NCBI GenBank assembly: GCA_022829145.1
Contig: CM040743.1
Coordinates: 4,428,146 to 4,492,145, forward strand
Reading direction: 5' to 3'
Length of the DNA stretch: 64,000 bases
Source: Albula goreensis
Taxonomy: Eukaryota; Chordata; Actinopteri; Albuliformes; Albulidae
This document shows, in pieces, positions 12,601 through 27,600 of this stretch. Made by a program: the position numbers and the translations under genes. The notes under the pieces are model-generated. The model was not told the origin of the DNA. It saw only the letters and a program-made list of their open reading frames with translations, and searched no databases. How positions within the stretch are numbered: position 1 is the first letter of the stretch; every line of letters begins with the position of its first letter.

Positions 12601-15600
12601 CAACACTTTTGGCTGTCAGATAGCCGCAGTGCTAATTGAGTTGTACCACTCTCACTGTCGGCACTGTGCCGCCATTACTTGCATTTCTTGCTCACCCAGA
12701 AGTCGGTGCTCCTCCATACAGACAAACTGGGTGGCACCGGCAGGCTTTTTTTGGTGACTGGCTCCAGCTGGACTGACTGAAGCCATTCTCCTGCTGGGGG
12801 AAGAACGGTGCTGGGGTTTGACTGTTCGGAGCAATAGGAAGGCAGCCTTATTGGTGGAGCACTAAGGGGTTTTCAGGTCAGTGGTGTACGGAAGCACAGA
12901 AGCAGCAGTGCCGTTTTCATTGTGCTCCACTGCTGGGAAATTTAGAATGGTGGATGACTTGATAACAGCTGGCTTCCCGGTCACCAGGACACACACGCCT
13001 ACACACACACACACACACAGTGGCTATTCTCTGCTAGCAACCAGACCAGCCTGCAGCATGTTTCATCGGACTTTGTGAGTCCGCGCTTGGTTGGCTAGTA
13101 CTTCATAGCCCGTGTTGTAGGGATCTGACCTGCGCCGGCAACATGGGCACCGAGCATTTACAGAAGGCAAGGAGGCTAACGTCCATGCACCCTGTGGACG
13201 TCACTTAAACAGACCTACATTCTGTGTGGCTTAATCCAGCTTTGTTGAAGAGTGAAGTTCAGTGACTTGTAGTTGGTCTAAAACTGTTTTCGAACAGCAT
13301 GTAGTAGCTTTGTCATGCATGATGAATGTTGTCTCATAACCCAGACAGTTGCAACTCGAGATCCCACCCCACCCCCAAGATGTTTTTTGTTTTGGAAACT
13401 GTCTGGTAACAGCGTGGTAGCTTAGACCTCAGTCAGATTCTCATAGAGCGGTAAAAGTACGGAAGAGTGATGTAGTCGACACATGCCTCCTCCGGGTATA
13501 GTTTGAATCCCCACCTAATCCTTAGGCCCGCCTTCACTGTGTTGTGATTGGTCAGAATATATGTCACATCCCTGAAGGAGGTGTTTATCACTGAATTACA
13601 CAGCTTTCGCAAGTCTTACAGCAGAGTGGTACCAACCTATCAAACGAGGCTTAGACAGCCCACGGTTTACGATGTTGGATGCTCGGTGGCATTTCCGATG
13701 GCTCGCTGATAACGAGCATACGCAGCGGTTCACACCTCCCTGCTCCTGCTGTTGTGCTGCCAGCATTGTTTGGAATGCAGGGATAATGTCTCCCCTGCCT
13801 GTCCGTTGCGCCAAATCTTTCCGCCGTCGAAAAGAAGGGTGGACTGAGAGAGGCTGATGAGAGCAGCTCGAGAGTGGCTGAAATTTTGGGGACCCTGTGA
13901 CGTTTCTGTGGATAAAGCCGTGTGTGTGATCACAGATATTACTGAACATACCCCAATATGCCGAAATGCTGTATTACCACTTGTCCCCAGTGATACAAAG
14001 ATTGATCCAGCAGGCAACAAGCAACCATTTAAGATTCATAATTAGGGTTTAGTACTAGTTAATATTGAAGGAATCAGAGCCTATACAGTGATTTCTCAAG
14101 CTTTGTGCTTCTGTGTTTTATTTTGCTCCAGTGCTACATTAACCAGTTTCTTATGGCTGGTGGTAGTCAGAGGCCTGTCAGATCTTATTGAAAGAGTATT
14201 TCAGTAGTAATACATTTCAGGTGCACTGAATTGACTCAATCTTGGAATTTCTGAAACTGGCAGTGTTATCTAAGCACCACTTATTTAGATTTACCTTCAG
14301 ATATATTCTGGCTCCTTTATACACTGTGCATCATTATAAAATAATGGGAAATATGGTTTCTGGACTAACCAGCATAGTGTTTTGGTCGAGAGGGAGGAGA
14401 TGGTCTGAATACTTGGTGTTCAGAGTGATATTGAACGCCTCTTCCCTAATGATCTCTGTGAAGCAGGCGAGCTGTGTGGTCCTGGAGGGGCTGGGGACCA
14501 CAGCTTCTTAAATGAGTCACTTTAATGGCGAAAAGCGCTTAAAAACCCAGCGGACACGTGGGCTCTCTGGGGCAGGAGTTGTGCTCCTCGCTTCAAACCG
14601 CGCTGTCGAGGCCCAGAGGTCACAATCGGCCTAATCAGAGGAATTAAGGAGCGCGACTCGAATTTTCCCTGACAGATTGGAGCCTCTCCCTGCCCAGTGG
14701 GCCAGCAGGCCTGTGGTGAGAAAGAGGATTGAGGTGAATGTCCCATGTTTAGCTCTCATACATCTGCTCTTACATGTGCCTGATTTCTGATTTAATTCAA
14801 CTGAAAACACAGGCTGCATGGCTTGAGGCGTAGATGTACCCTAGTGGGTATTGCAGGAGCTTGCATCAGATCTGAATTCTACCTAAGTCCTGCAGATTTT
14901 ATTTTTTTTTGGGTTGCCCCCTCCCCTCCTCCCGTTTCTGAAATAGACAGATTATGCAAAGGGACTTGTGTTTTTCTCCGTCTCTAACCCGTAGTTCTCT
15001 TCTCCTCCTGCAGCCGTACGATCCTGCAGACGACTGGTCTGAACACATCAGCTCCTCTGGGAAAAAGTACTACTACAACTGCAGGACGGAGGTGTCACAG
15101 TGGGAGAAACCCAAGGAGCTGCTGGAGAGGTTGGTGCCGACCCCTGACCCCCAAACTTTCTGACCGAGGCTTCAGCCGGATAGCTCTCTCCACATTTAAG
15201 GATGAATTCCATCGGCCTTTATGGGTTTTATCATTTCAAACACCTGTTCTGTCGTGGTTTCCGTCAGATGTGGTAACTGACCGCCCGCTCATTAGCAGAG
15301 CACGTCCCCCGGCAGTTGGGCAATGTTGCATCGGCAGGGAGAGAGACGACTTTGAATGTAGCTTCACAAGATAGCTGTGAGCCAAACAAGCGCATCTGGA
15401 CCTGTCATTAAAAACCATCAGGGTGTAGCCAGCTTTGTAGACCGCTGCCCTGATTACACTCATGGGAGAGCTTAGCTATTAGCATTTCAAGTGAGGCTAC
15501 TGGAGAGGTGCACTTCTACACACCCCCCCACCCCACAAAGCCAGGGGGTGGGGAACAGTGTTCCTGGAGAGCCGTGCCCAACTCTGGGTTTCTGTTTGCG

Positions 15601-18600
15601 CCAGTAGCCCAAGCTCGGTTTGTTAATTAGCTGTAATTAGAGCAGCACCGTTTCACACATTGATTGGACCACAACGTCCCCTCACGGGGCAGAGGACTAC
15701 AGCTGGCATTCATGGGCTCATCTCAGAATTGAGAAAAATGTCCGGCCATGCGTGGTCAGGCTGAGTAAGAGAGTAAGCTCCATAAACGGAGCTCAGCCTT
15801 CCAGCAGTGGGATTCCCCCTCTGCTCCAGACTCGGGGGACCCTGACATCTCCTGGCTTTTGGTTCAACCTTAAAATTAGCAACTAGTTCTTGCCAAATAA
15901 ATCTGAAGTGAGTTAACTGTGTAATCGACCACTTTAACTGATGAGCCGTTTAGTTAAAGCAGGCATACAGATGTGTAACGTAACGCTGAACATGGGCAGA
16001 CTGCAGCCTCCCAGGATGCCCTGACGGTCTGAGGAAAGTTTTGAAAGCGCTGCGATTGTGTCGTGTTCCTGAACGTGCCCTTCCTCGTCCTCAGGGAGCA
16101 GAGACAGAAGGAGGCGACTAAGGTGGCGGTGGTCAACAGCTTCCCCAAAGACAGGGACTACAGAAGAGAGGCCATGCAGGCGGCTACCACCACCGGCTTC
16201 ACAAGTGCCAGTGAGTACAGGGGCAGAGCGCCCTGCTGAACACATCACTGTCCTTTAACACTTAACCATGCTCCCGCCCTGGGGGTTTTCTTTTGCCACT
16301 GCGCACATTGATTTGTATTGAGTTGTTTGGTACTTAATCATTTAACACACTTGACTGGTTTATTAATCGAGAGCCTCTCAATTGAACCCTGTTTTCCACA
16401 CCTCTGGCATCTGGGCCTGTTCTCTTCTAGGGTGCTTTTGCAGTTTAACCTTGCTTTATGAAGGCTTCTTGTCTTTGCATTATGTGCCTCTCTTGATAAG
16501 AGTGTCTCCTGAATGCCTCCAACGTACATGAATGTGACTGACTGAAGCATGTTTTTCTTTGGTTGGCATGGAGAAATGGAGTATTTGTAAAGGTAATTGG
16601 AAGTTGTCCCTGACTTGAACAAGAGTGGTTGTAAGGAGCGAGTGCATTAAAGCATAGAATACAAGTTGCTGTCACAGAAATAATTTTTACCATTTCTTGA
16701 TCTGTCAGGATGTTTTTCTCTGAAGGTGAAGCACAGGGTTATGGTAGAGGTGGCGTGTTTATTTTCCAAATTCAGTAGTGGTGATTTTCCTCCCATCATG
16801 AAGGGTCATGCTGCTTCCTGGTTTTTGTGTCAGTTTCAGTACTTAGGGGATGAATTCATGTCACAGTTCTCTAAAGATTCGCAAACCTTGTTCCCGTGAC
16901 CTAAATCGGCCTCTGATTAAAAGGAAACCAAAACAAATGTGAATACACTGTGGTCTTGGACCTGCAGTTGGAGATCTGTGATGCATCGTCCATCTTTGAG
17001 CATGCTCTGTGAGTTTTGTCTCCAAACCGCAGCTAGCCCGAGTCTCCCTGCAGAGCCCAGCCCGGCGCGTGCCCGTGCTGACCCGCTACAGAGCACCCCA
17101 GCTCTGATCCTGGGGATCGGGGGTTTTCGTCTGTGCTTTCACTGCAATGGCCACAGCCAATTTACTCCAGAGAAACCAAGCCAGACATTCCACCAGGCTG
17201 GGTGGAGGAGATAGCCAGGTGACACTCGTAAACATCTTGAAAGGAAGTGTCCTGACTTCTTGCACGTATACGATTGGCTAAATTAGTGTGTGATGAGCGG
17301 TTTTAATGGATCATTTGATTGCTGTGTGGCGCTAAGAGCTAATGCGCTCTGCGGCTCCCTGGGGTGGTGCTCTGACTGAGAAACAGAGGGTAGACCCCCT
17401 GTGTGGGTGCTCAAAGCACCAGGCTTTGGCTCTGCCGGGGCTCAGGGATTTGGAGGAGCTCCTGATTTGAAATGTATGAGGGGAAGGGAAGGGAACATGT
17501 TAGGCCACTCTCAGACAGCGGCAGCATCACATTTTTGTCATTTTCCCAGAGCTCTCGCATAACAAATGCTGGTGTCTGAATGGTAGGTGTCAGTGCATCT
17601 CCTCTGTGGAGAATCCAGTGTCTTGGGGGAGAAAGTCTCTGGGCTGATTTGTGCGTTGTGTGCAGCAGTGCTGGTGCTGTCCTTAATTTATAATGCTGTT
17701 TTTAAAATGGTTTTGATGGAAAGTTGATCTCTGTGAGTTGAGCTTTAAACTGCCACTTGCAGCCTGCTGATCTTTAGTTAGTGGTCTCCCGTGTTGGGGA
17801 AAACTCTCCCTTCTGCATATGTTTCATGCCCCTGGGGCAGCCACACCCATTTGAGGGACAGATATGTCCCAGCAGGGGGGGTTGGAACATGTAATGAATA
17901 CATTTTCTTGTTGTGCGCAAGACAGACTGCCCGCTCTCCCTTGAACCTTGCTTGGTCTGGTCATTACGCATCACATCCTGTCCTTTTGCTGATATTGAAC
18001 TGACATGCATAAACACACCGCTAGGGACGTTTTTGTATATGTCAGTTTACAGCTTTGATTGTTTGGTGCCAATATGGCTGCATGCACCTAAATACTAGCG
18101 GTGTGCTCAGGTGAGACGTGGGATGTCTCTAATATACAAATAAATATTGTAATTAATGTAGTCCTTCTCAGATCTCTCAGAAATCATTAATGCCCAAGCT
18201 AACGTTGACTGGTCAGGAATCTCATTATGTATCAACAGAGGCGCAGCACAAACAGCATTTTGGGCAACCAGATAGAAGTAGAAAAAGAATAATGATGTGT
18301 GTTGACTTCATGGTGAATTGCAGCTGATAGTGTTTTTACTTGCATTGACAGGAATGGAGACGGCACCACTCAAAATGTCAGGGACACAGCGCTCATGTTG
18401 AGAAATTAGCGGAGAGCCTTGTAGCGTATTTATTCAAAGCAGCATGACCTAAATAAGAACGCTTCTTGCAACTGTTAGAGATAGGTGCGGTTGAACATGT
18501 TTAAGTTGGAATGGAAAAATGTTGTCACCAGTCTAAGACTGATTAAACAGAAATGCGGTATCTATACAACTATCAAACAACTATCAAAAATTTCACCCAC

Positions 18601-21600
18601 ATGCTGATCCCTGGAAGATCGGAGATCGAGTCCTGGCTCCAACCGTTCTGTCTATGCCTCCTTTTCTCCGTCCCCCTCTCAGCCCTTCCACTGTCTAAGT
18701 GAAGAAAAAATACATACGGAAGTGTCTTGGCTAAGCTTACTTATGACTTATCTGCGCCCAGAGGTGCAGAGAACATTCTTTACATTTTAAGTTCACTAAT
18801 TGTCTGAAGTATTCATACACAGCCGGCACTGTAATAAGAGCCACATATCAATGTCTGCTAAAGCAATGCTGAATTTCTCCCTTTTAAATTGAAAACTAAT
18901 AAATATTCTGTGTATAGTTTTGATAATTTTTAAATGGTTTGTGTGCGTGTGTAATGCGTAACTGTTTGGGAGCGTTTTTATGCTACAGGTAAGGGAAATC
19001 CAAAGGTGACATGGATGTTAGCGTTCAGAACGTCCTGGCTCGTCTCATGGCTCAAGGGTGATCTCTGTGTAGCTGATCTCTAGCTGATGCATGCTAAAGA
19101 ACTGTTTACCAAAAGACCGAGGCTACAGATGGCCATGCTGTGAGCTGCTATGTTTAGTGTGTGGACATTTCAGTCTGTAAGTATTCTGTTAAACAACCTT
19201 TACATGTAAGTTTGGGACATGCCCAGACAGTTTACTTGAGTACCGTAACTGCTAAGCTTGGTTATCATAGTCATTACTATGGTGCATTGACGTTGATGTA
19301 CTTGGTCAGATGTTTCCTGATATTTGCGGGATGGTTCAGCTTTTAAATACCTATTTTTATAGTGATGTTAAAGATGAATATTGCTTTTGAATGAGTTTTC
19401 ACAAACTGTCTTCATAGTGTCAATTCTTAATCTGCCAGGCCTGATGGATGTAGTCAGGTATCATGGGTAATGTAGTGTGCCTACCTACAGCTCTTGCACT
19501 GTGGGGACTATGCTGTATAACTCATACTGATTAGTGGGTTATTTGTTGTTTGAAACAGTAGAATTAGAAATAGTTGTAAACCCTCTAGCTTTGTGCTTTC
19601 CCGTGTCTGTGTCTGTGTTTGTGAGCTACACCTGTGAGGGACCTTGGAACATGATACATGTCAAGGAGGGTCAAAGGAGAGGTCGCGTTGAGTTTCAGGG
19701 CCTCTTGTGAAAGATGGGTGCAAGCTGATCTCAGGTGGCGGTTACCCTCGGCAGCCTGCTGCCCCGCTGAGTGAGAAAGATGACTGAACACGAGCCTCTG
19801 CACGTTAGCCGAGCTGCGCTCCCCAAGCCTTTAAGAAAACGGGGTCACACAACGCAGTGTGGCGCTCCGTGTGTTATCATGCCACGACATGGTAAATTCT
19901 TCACTCTGATTTGTCAACATGGTATTGGCTGCTTTCCTTTTTGAGTGATTTCTGTGGCAAGCGGCTATAGTATAGTGGGGAAAAACAACTGTAGGTCATA
20001 CAGCTGAATGGGAATCAACTACCTGAGGTTAATTTGACCATCTTGTGGTTTACCCTCATATAGTTGCATAGCCAGTTGTTCACCCCTCGCCTACGGTACC
20101 TTTCAGAAGTAGTCTTTGCGCTGAAGCAGGTGTTTGCATGTTGTAGCTTTGCTGTTTTGTTTGAGGATTGGTTTTTACACTGCCTGGATGATTATTTACC
20201 CTGGGTTAGTTTGTTCAGGATGGTGAAGTTGATGTGGGTCTTCACAAAACCATTTTGGATGAAAAATTCCTCTGCTGCGTTCAGGAAGAGTTAAACGCTG
20301 AAAACTTGCATGAAAGGGAAATGATGCTGTATCAGACGACCGGTTGCCGAGCACTGTTACTATGGCAGCTGATTGGGTCGTGTATGGTCTGATGTAGATT
20401 TGGAAACGCATCATGCTTCTGGTTACACACCCCCTGATAACCCACTAGAGAGAACACATCTCAACGATAGCTGTAGAATGTTTAGAGGGAACAGAAACCA
20501 GCTGGAATGAGATGTTTTGCATTTTGAACACTACAGGGCTTTCACAGAAGACAGACCCCGGAGTGGTCATTCAAAGGAGTTGCCCAGCAAAACAAGTCCA
20601 GAAATTGACATTATCAGTGGAAGTATGAGTATTTTGGCCATAAGTGTTTTTTTATTTGTTTTTGTTTTTTTACTTCCACTAATGTCAACACATATGTGCC
20701 TGCGTGTGTTAGAAATGTGATGTAGCTACCCTGTTTTGTAAACTTAGTTTGCAACATTGGGGCACCTTAGTTTCCTAAAGTCGCCACTCTCTGCTTGTGG
20801 TTCTGAGTCAAATAATGAAATAAGCCTGGTTGTAGTGGGGCTTTAAAGTGCCACTGTCTCACAGTCTGTCTGATGGTATGGATCTCGGCACAGAACAGGG
20901 TCTCCTTGTGTTGTGGTATAATTCCCAGTCTGAACCTCCATCAGCCTTTCAAACTGGCACTCTCGCCCGCGTAACTATACACACACCTGCCAATGTGTGC
21001 CCAGGGCTCCGCGGGCTGACCCAGGTGGGTACTGCACACAGGTGGTGGGGCTTACACAGGTGGTACAGAATCTCTCTGAGATCCTCCGAAAGTGCTGTTT
21101 AAATAAAATCCGCATCGAATGAAAGCCAAAACCCAATGATGTCCGTTTGAAGATAAACTGGAGGGACTGTAGGTACGGATTACAAAAAATTGAAAGAAAG
21201 GCGGAATTGGTTTTTACCCTTCTGCTAACACTTTAATATTTGAGTGAAGAAAATTTGTGCGTGAGTGTGAGCGTGTCAGTCTTTTGAGAGGTGTTGTTCC
21301 TAAAACAAAAGAGCTGCTCTTTCATGGTTCTCCATACAACAACAAAGACCTAGGGAAGCCATATGGTCTAATTTTGCTGTCCCTGTACATTTGAGTCCAT
21401 ATAACTGTCATCGCATGCTAAACCTGAGTGTGTTCACATCTGAGGTTTACAAAGAGTACACCGGTCAAATGTAAACACTGATTGTGTGCGTAGCATGAAA
21501 TTAAAGTACACCTTAGGCTCCAGCGTCATGCTCACACAAGCTCCAAACACTCAGGAGTATTTGCATGTAGTGCTGGTGTTTTGCTTTTAGAGGCACTGCC

Positions 21601-24600
21601 AGGAGACGGAGAGAAACAGGCCGCATAATACGCAGACATCACCCCTGCCGTAAAAGTGCAAACAAGCACATTTGGAGAAGTACAGTAGCATGGCTAAACC
21701 AGCTTTGAAAGCTACAGCCATTTTTAGGGAGATTTTTGTGGAAAGTTGACAGCTACATTCACCAGCCATTGAAGAGTTTATTTAGCCATCATGCAAAATG
21801 AAAATGCGAAATGAAGATTATCAGTTATTGCATGCCTTAAATAGACAGGGCTTCAGTGGTGATTGTGTGTCTTTGGAACATAGCTGCTGTTGGACAAGCG
21901 CAGCAAAGTGGAGAGGACCATGAGATGTTGTTGATGACGATGTCTTGAATTTTGTCCCTGCAGCCTGTGGCAGGTGCTGTCCTGCAGGTTGATCATGCCT
22001 CAGTTTTGGTGTGGGGAAAGTGACAGTTGTGCAGAAATGGTGCACTAGGGGTAATATGTCCATTCCTTTCCTTCCCAGAATGCACTCCGGCAGACAAGCC
22101 TGCGGCCCATTCGTGCACCTCCCAGTCATCATCATCGACATCGTCGTTGTCCTCGGCAACGGGCCTGAACCCCTGCAGCACGCCGGGGTCTGGCTCCGGC
22201 CCCGCCTCCACCGTGCCAGTGTCCCCCGTCCTGCAGTCCCCGGCTCCGCCCCTCCTCCAGGACCCCACCCTCCTCAGACAGCTCCTCCCAGCTCTGCAGG
22301 CCACCCTGCAGCTCAACAACGCCAGCGTGGACATGTCCAAGATCAACGAAGGTGAGGGTCACCTCACGCTACAATCAACTGTCAATCACTGATTTTATTT
22401 AGCCTATCAAAAACACCAGGAGACAAAAACCAGGCCTGAGAACCAGTGCTTAACTAACTATACTAATATACTGGTATAGCTTTTGGAGCTGAGATTAGGG
22501 TTGAAATGTTGCAGCTGCAGTTTATGTGGTAACGTTTTATTACTAGTCACTGATAAATGGATTTAAATACAGAAAAACATATTATGGTTTGGGAATTTAA
22601 CCTCAGAGTTGCAGATGGGGCATCTCTGCAGCTGTATGAAGATTATGCATGAATGTTGACCTGAAATGCAGTAAATGTATATGGCATTGTATGGACAAAA
22701 ACGCATGCTGCTCTAGATCAGGTAGATGTAAAACATGAACAGTTTAACAGGTATGACTGGCACAGAAGGGTTGGTTTAAATGATAGCACATGGTGGGGTC
22801 CCCTCGTTTCTGGCTTCCTGAGACCTCACTGTCCCAGGAGTACCTCCGCTTTGTGCCTCCTGCTCCAGCGCCTCCTCAGAGCTGCTCGCTGCTCTCTGTT
22901 CTTTCTGTGGCTGTTCTGCTGAAATGGGGGATTGGGCCCATACTCATAAAACATCTCAGAGCCGTCTCTCTCCCTGTCTGTGCCCTAACTGTTTTCATAA
23001 TGAGCAAAGAAAAGGAAAAAAAGTTATCCTGCATCAAGGTTCATATTCAAGTACTATGAAGAGTATAAGTACTGATCTGGGATCAGCATGGCCTGTTAGC
23101 TTATAAAGCACAGGGGAAATCTGACCCTACACAATGGCTTGTATTCATAAAGCATCTGAGCAAGTGCTGATCTAGGGTCAGCTTTGCCTTGTAGCTCACT
23201 ATGGATAAGATTTGGATATAGGTAGGGGAAGCCTGATCCTAGGTCAGTGCTCCCGCTCTGAAAACCTATTAATCCATGCCCTGAGCATCTGTCTCCCTGT
23301 TGTATGTCCCCTCCACCCTCTAACCCCCTCTGTGTCCTCTGTGTGGCACTCTACATGGGACAGGGTTCACTCTGGTATCTGCTGCATGAGGTGCAGTTTG
23401 ACATTCAAATGTCTATTAATCTCTGCTACAGAGAAATCAAAATAACTGTACAGCCATCTCTTCCCAAACGCCTTCCCTTTTTTTCCCCTCATTTGAGAGT
23501 TAAAATGAAAAGTGAAATCTGCTGCCGTCGTATTCACGTGTGTTGTGTGACTAATGTGCATCATTGAGCAGAGAATAATTGAAACTGCACCTTTGTGGTC
23601 GGCTCAAGGCTGCAGCGTGACTCAACTCTGCAAAATTTTGATTCAGTCGAAACAGACATTAAAACACACTTAGTGTCCTTGGAGACGAGCTGGATTTGGA
23701 ATGTATAGAACTGAGTGAAACATGTTTTGGTTTTTCAGTTTGGATCTGTAGTGCACTGTATGCATCATACAACAAAAATCTGAGGCTTGGCGTTTAAATT
23801 TTTATTTATTTATTTTTTTTTATGAATTCAGTATTGGAAGCATTTGCCCACAGATCACATCCTTGAGGAACCTGAACGGTTGTCCTTGGTCGGCCGGAGT
23901 TTTGCCCTGGAAACGGTGTTAGGAGCCCTGTGTATAGAATAATGCAGCAGTTTGTGCGTGGGAGTTTTCTTATGCTCTCAGAGATTCATTCAATTCAGCT
24001 GCCGCTGTGTGGAGTTTCCCGTTTTAAGCAGCGTTGCGAGTTTGTCCTTAAACTATTGGTGATCTTGGTTCAAAGGAGCGGTCGCCCCAGCAGGCAGCGT
24101 GATAAAGCGGAGCGAGAATTATAAGGTTACCATCGGCGCTCTGAATAAGGAGCTTGTGTACAGCCGAGGGAAATTCTGCTCATGCGGCCATGAGTCACAC
24201 CCGCGCTCAGTGACTTAAGAAGTGGAACTTCTTAACAGAGCTGGCTCTGTGTCTCCCAAGGTTGCAGGTTCGATTCTTGGGTGAGGGCACAGCCGCTGTG
24301 CCCTTGAGCTAGGCATTCTACCTGAATTGCTTGCGCTGCATGTAAAGGTATAGATTGTGTAACTGTAAGGCGGTCGTGTTGTGCTCAAGCAGGGTGTCCG
24401 ATAACTGTTTAAACTGTGAAGAAGGGCCTCTGCTAATTGCCTAAATGTAATGTAATTTAGAGGCGGCAGTTCCGGCTTAAGCTTGACCATAATAAACATG
24501 CTAGTTGGTAGAGAGGGATGTAGTCTTTTCCCTAAAGCAGGTTTGTGTGGAGTCAGAGAGCATGGTCACACCCCTGAGTTCAGTCAGACTTTGGTGCTTG

Positions 24601-27600
24601 CATATACAAACCAATTTCTGGTGTCTGTATGTGCGGTAACTGAATGAAGCTGAAATGCCAGTCATGTAGTCAGTGGAACACTGGAACTCTGTCCAGAGCA
24701 GGCAGAGAGCACAGCAGTCCCTGGGTTATGGCGACATGTTCTTAAGTGTTCCTCTCTGTTAATTCGCCCTTCACTCTGTCGTCTGTTCAAGAACAAGACT
24801 AGAGCGCTGACAGCAACAGAGGTGGTCTGTCTAGCATTTATAAAGAAAAATCGTCCACGCATGAATGTTCCAGGCCAAATGATTTGGGTTCCCATGTTTA
24901 CTTAGTTTCTACAAAGAGTTGAGATGGAGTGATGCATTAACAGGTTGTGTGTGTGTGCGTGTGTGCATGTGTGTTGAGTTGTTGCACTGTTTAGTTCAGG
25001 TGGCCTTGTTTAGTTTGCTCAGAGGGGCTACTTTGACTGTCGGTGATTATGTAAAGGTGCTATCCATGGTCCGCTGGAAGTCTCTCAGTGATCGTGTTGT
25101 TACTGTGTGTAGCTTGGTGCCAGTGTTCACTGCCTGTGTGTTTGATCCTGCGAATGACCTTAGTCCAGGTGTGCTTCACACGCATGTACACACACACACA
25201 CACACACACACACATACGCATGCTCACTTTCTGCGTCACTCGCTCCCGTGCACAGCACAGTTCTGCTTGCTTAGGAGCAGCTTTGCATTCAGGAGCAGCA
25301 GGTAGCACTGGTAGAGTAGCTCCAGTATAGGAGCAGCAGAGCAGTGGTGAGTATTTCCTGCTCATCTTCAGACACTGCAGGTAAATGATGCCTGTATGAG
25401 TTTGTGTTTGGCTCAGACATGGTTGAGATGAGGTAAACTGCTGTAAGTATATCAAATGTGGCTTATTGTGCCAGCATCAGGTTTAATATAATGGGAAGTA
25501 GTTTGCAAAGTAGAACAAGTTTTACCCCTCAAAATAAGTGCGGGTGTGTTTTTATCCACCCTGAGCTGAACTTTCGGCCAGTAGCTGGTGTTTTCTGTGT
25601 GAAGTTTTGTTCTGCCTCCATTCAGTCACAATAATGCGCAAGCAGCAGAGCCTAAAATAGTCTCCATAAAGCATGCTAATGTTCCCAAAAAACATTTGGC
25701 ACATTTATCGTATTCAGCCTTATGCCATTGATCCATTACAACGATGAGCAAACGATAACCGTATTATCTTTTAATCCACCCCAGCTGGGGGGAACCTGTC
25801 TGCACCTCCAGTCTGCCCTCTGTTGATGGGGGTAGCATGGCCCACACCCCCGCCCAAAAAATGTTTTGGGAAGGTGGGATTTGGGAGTGCAACCATGTGA
25901 GCGAGGCTTGTGGAATGTGTGTGTTTGTGTCTTTCTGAGTGTTCCACAAGTGGCCCGTAAGCAGCGTCTCAAATCGAGTGCTAACATTCTACTCCCTCTA
26001 AACTGACCGTCAGTTCTATTGGGTACGTATGTTTTAGTACAGTTGTGTGCAGTGTGTACACACGCTCCATAACAGCGCTGTTACCAGATTAAAGAATTGT
26101 CTCCTTCAGTCGTATCTTTCACATTCTAAGTGCATTGTGTTTGTGGTGGTGGAACGTACAAAAAAGGTTTCATTTGATTTTCATCGTTTTACAAGGTCTG
26201 ACTCCACTTGTCCAGCCCTGCAATCTTGCTTTAAGTGCCTTTGGCACACAAAATACCGAATCGCGTCCAGCTATTCCACACTAGACTTTTAGCCGATTCT
26301 AATAGGCTGTCTGAGTAGGCCAAGTGTGCAAAAATGCATGCTATTTTGAGGTCCACGTTAAAAAATACCAAAAATAACATTGGTACGGTGCACTCAGTAT
26401 GGCGATTTGAGACTCTGCTTTTGTGTCACAGTGCTGGCTAACCCTGAGGTCCGCAGACTTTCTCACGTATCTCTTGTTTCTGTGTTTGTTTGTGTGTCTC
26501 TCTTCCTCCCTGTAGTTCTCACAGCTGCTGTCACACAAGCTTCATTGCAGTCTATGCTTCATAAGATCCTCACAGCTGGACCGTCTGCTTTCAACATCAC
26601 TACTTTCCTTTCCCAGGCTGCTCAGCTGTCCAGCCAAGGTACGCCTCTGCCCCAGCGTAAGCCACCTGTACTGCTGCCTTAAAAACGCCTCTGCCCCAGC
26701 GTAAGCCACCTGTACTGCTGCCTTAAAAACGGGGGTGTCAAAGTCACTGCTAAAGGGCGCCGCGTGCACGGTCAGCAGTGTGGTACAAGAGTTGGGTAAC
26801 TTTGGGTTGCGGGTTTGAATCCCCCGGTTGGGCACAGCCATCCTACCCTTGAGCAAAGTGTTTCATGCTGTTTGAATGGATACTGTGCAAGTGGCTCTAA
26901 AGCGGACCATCTGCTAAATGCATGAAATATAAGATGTAAATTTTGTTTCCATTCCAGCCAATTAATGCTGCCTTAATTGTTTCACTTACTCACTCAGCCG
27001 TGTGCATGTAACGGTGTGAGCGCACAAAATGAAATCATCACTTGATGTTTTGACAACACGGACAACTCATTTCACTTAACATGCATTATGTGCAAACCAG
27101 CAGGAAAGATTCGGCAAATGACTGAACTAATTATCTAAGCAAGAGCAAAGTCTGGAGTAAGTGACACAGTTTGACACCACTGTTATGAAGGACTCCTGTA
27201 GTCTGATATTTAAGTGTCTGACTTTTACTACAATTTAAATGGTCCTTCATTTTGGATTGTTTTTCCAGTTGATTAGCCCTACGAGGGTTTTAATGAGCTA
27301 GTAAATATTTGCAGTTTAATTGTATTACATTTCACATCACAGGATTAAAAGGTTAGTGGAGTTTTGTAGAAATGTAGAGCTTGGTTTTCTACATGATTTG
27401 ATGACTCTTCTCTAATTTGTCTTGGCATTAAAAAGTTGGGTGGTTATGAATAATTGATGCTACAGTTCAGGAGGTTTTGTTGCAGTCTTGAACGCTCATG
27501 ACTGATGGTGCATGTTTTATGATTACATTTTAAATATAGTAGTCTCTACGGCAGCCAAAAGACAAGCAGTCTGTTTGTGCAAAATGCTCATCGCTAGTGC

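Larger units (their letters stand above)
22352..26515 (+). other. wac: wac intron 7 (4.2 kb), repeat-containing
   Basis: It contains two adjacent foldback elements (about 23055-23290), a SINE copy (24215-24460) and a (CA)n microsatellite (25188-25214). No exon was recognised. Confidence 0.6.

Noticed and set aside
18345..18405. Possible remnant of the mammalian WAC middle exon (TTGACAG then GA ATG GAG ...)
   Set aside because: After the acceptor-like site the frame reads MET rather than MEDK and hits TGA after about 15 codons. The similarity is too short to be more than chance.
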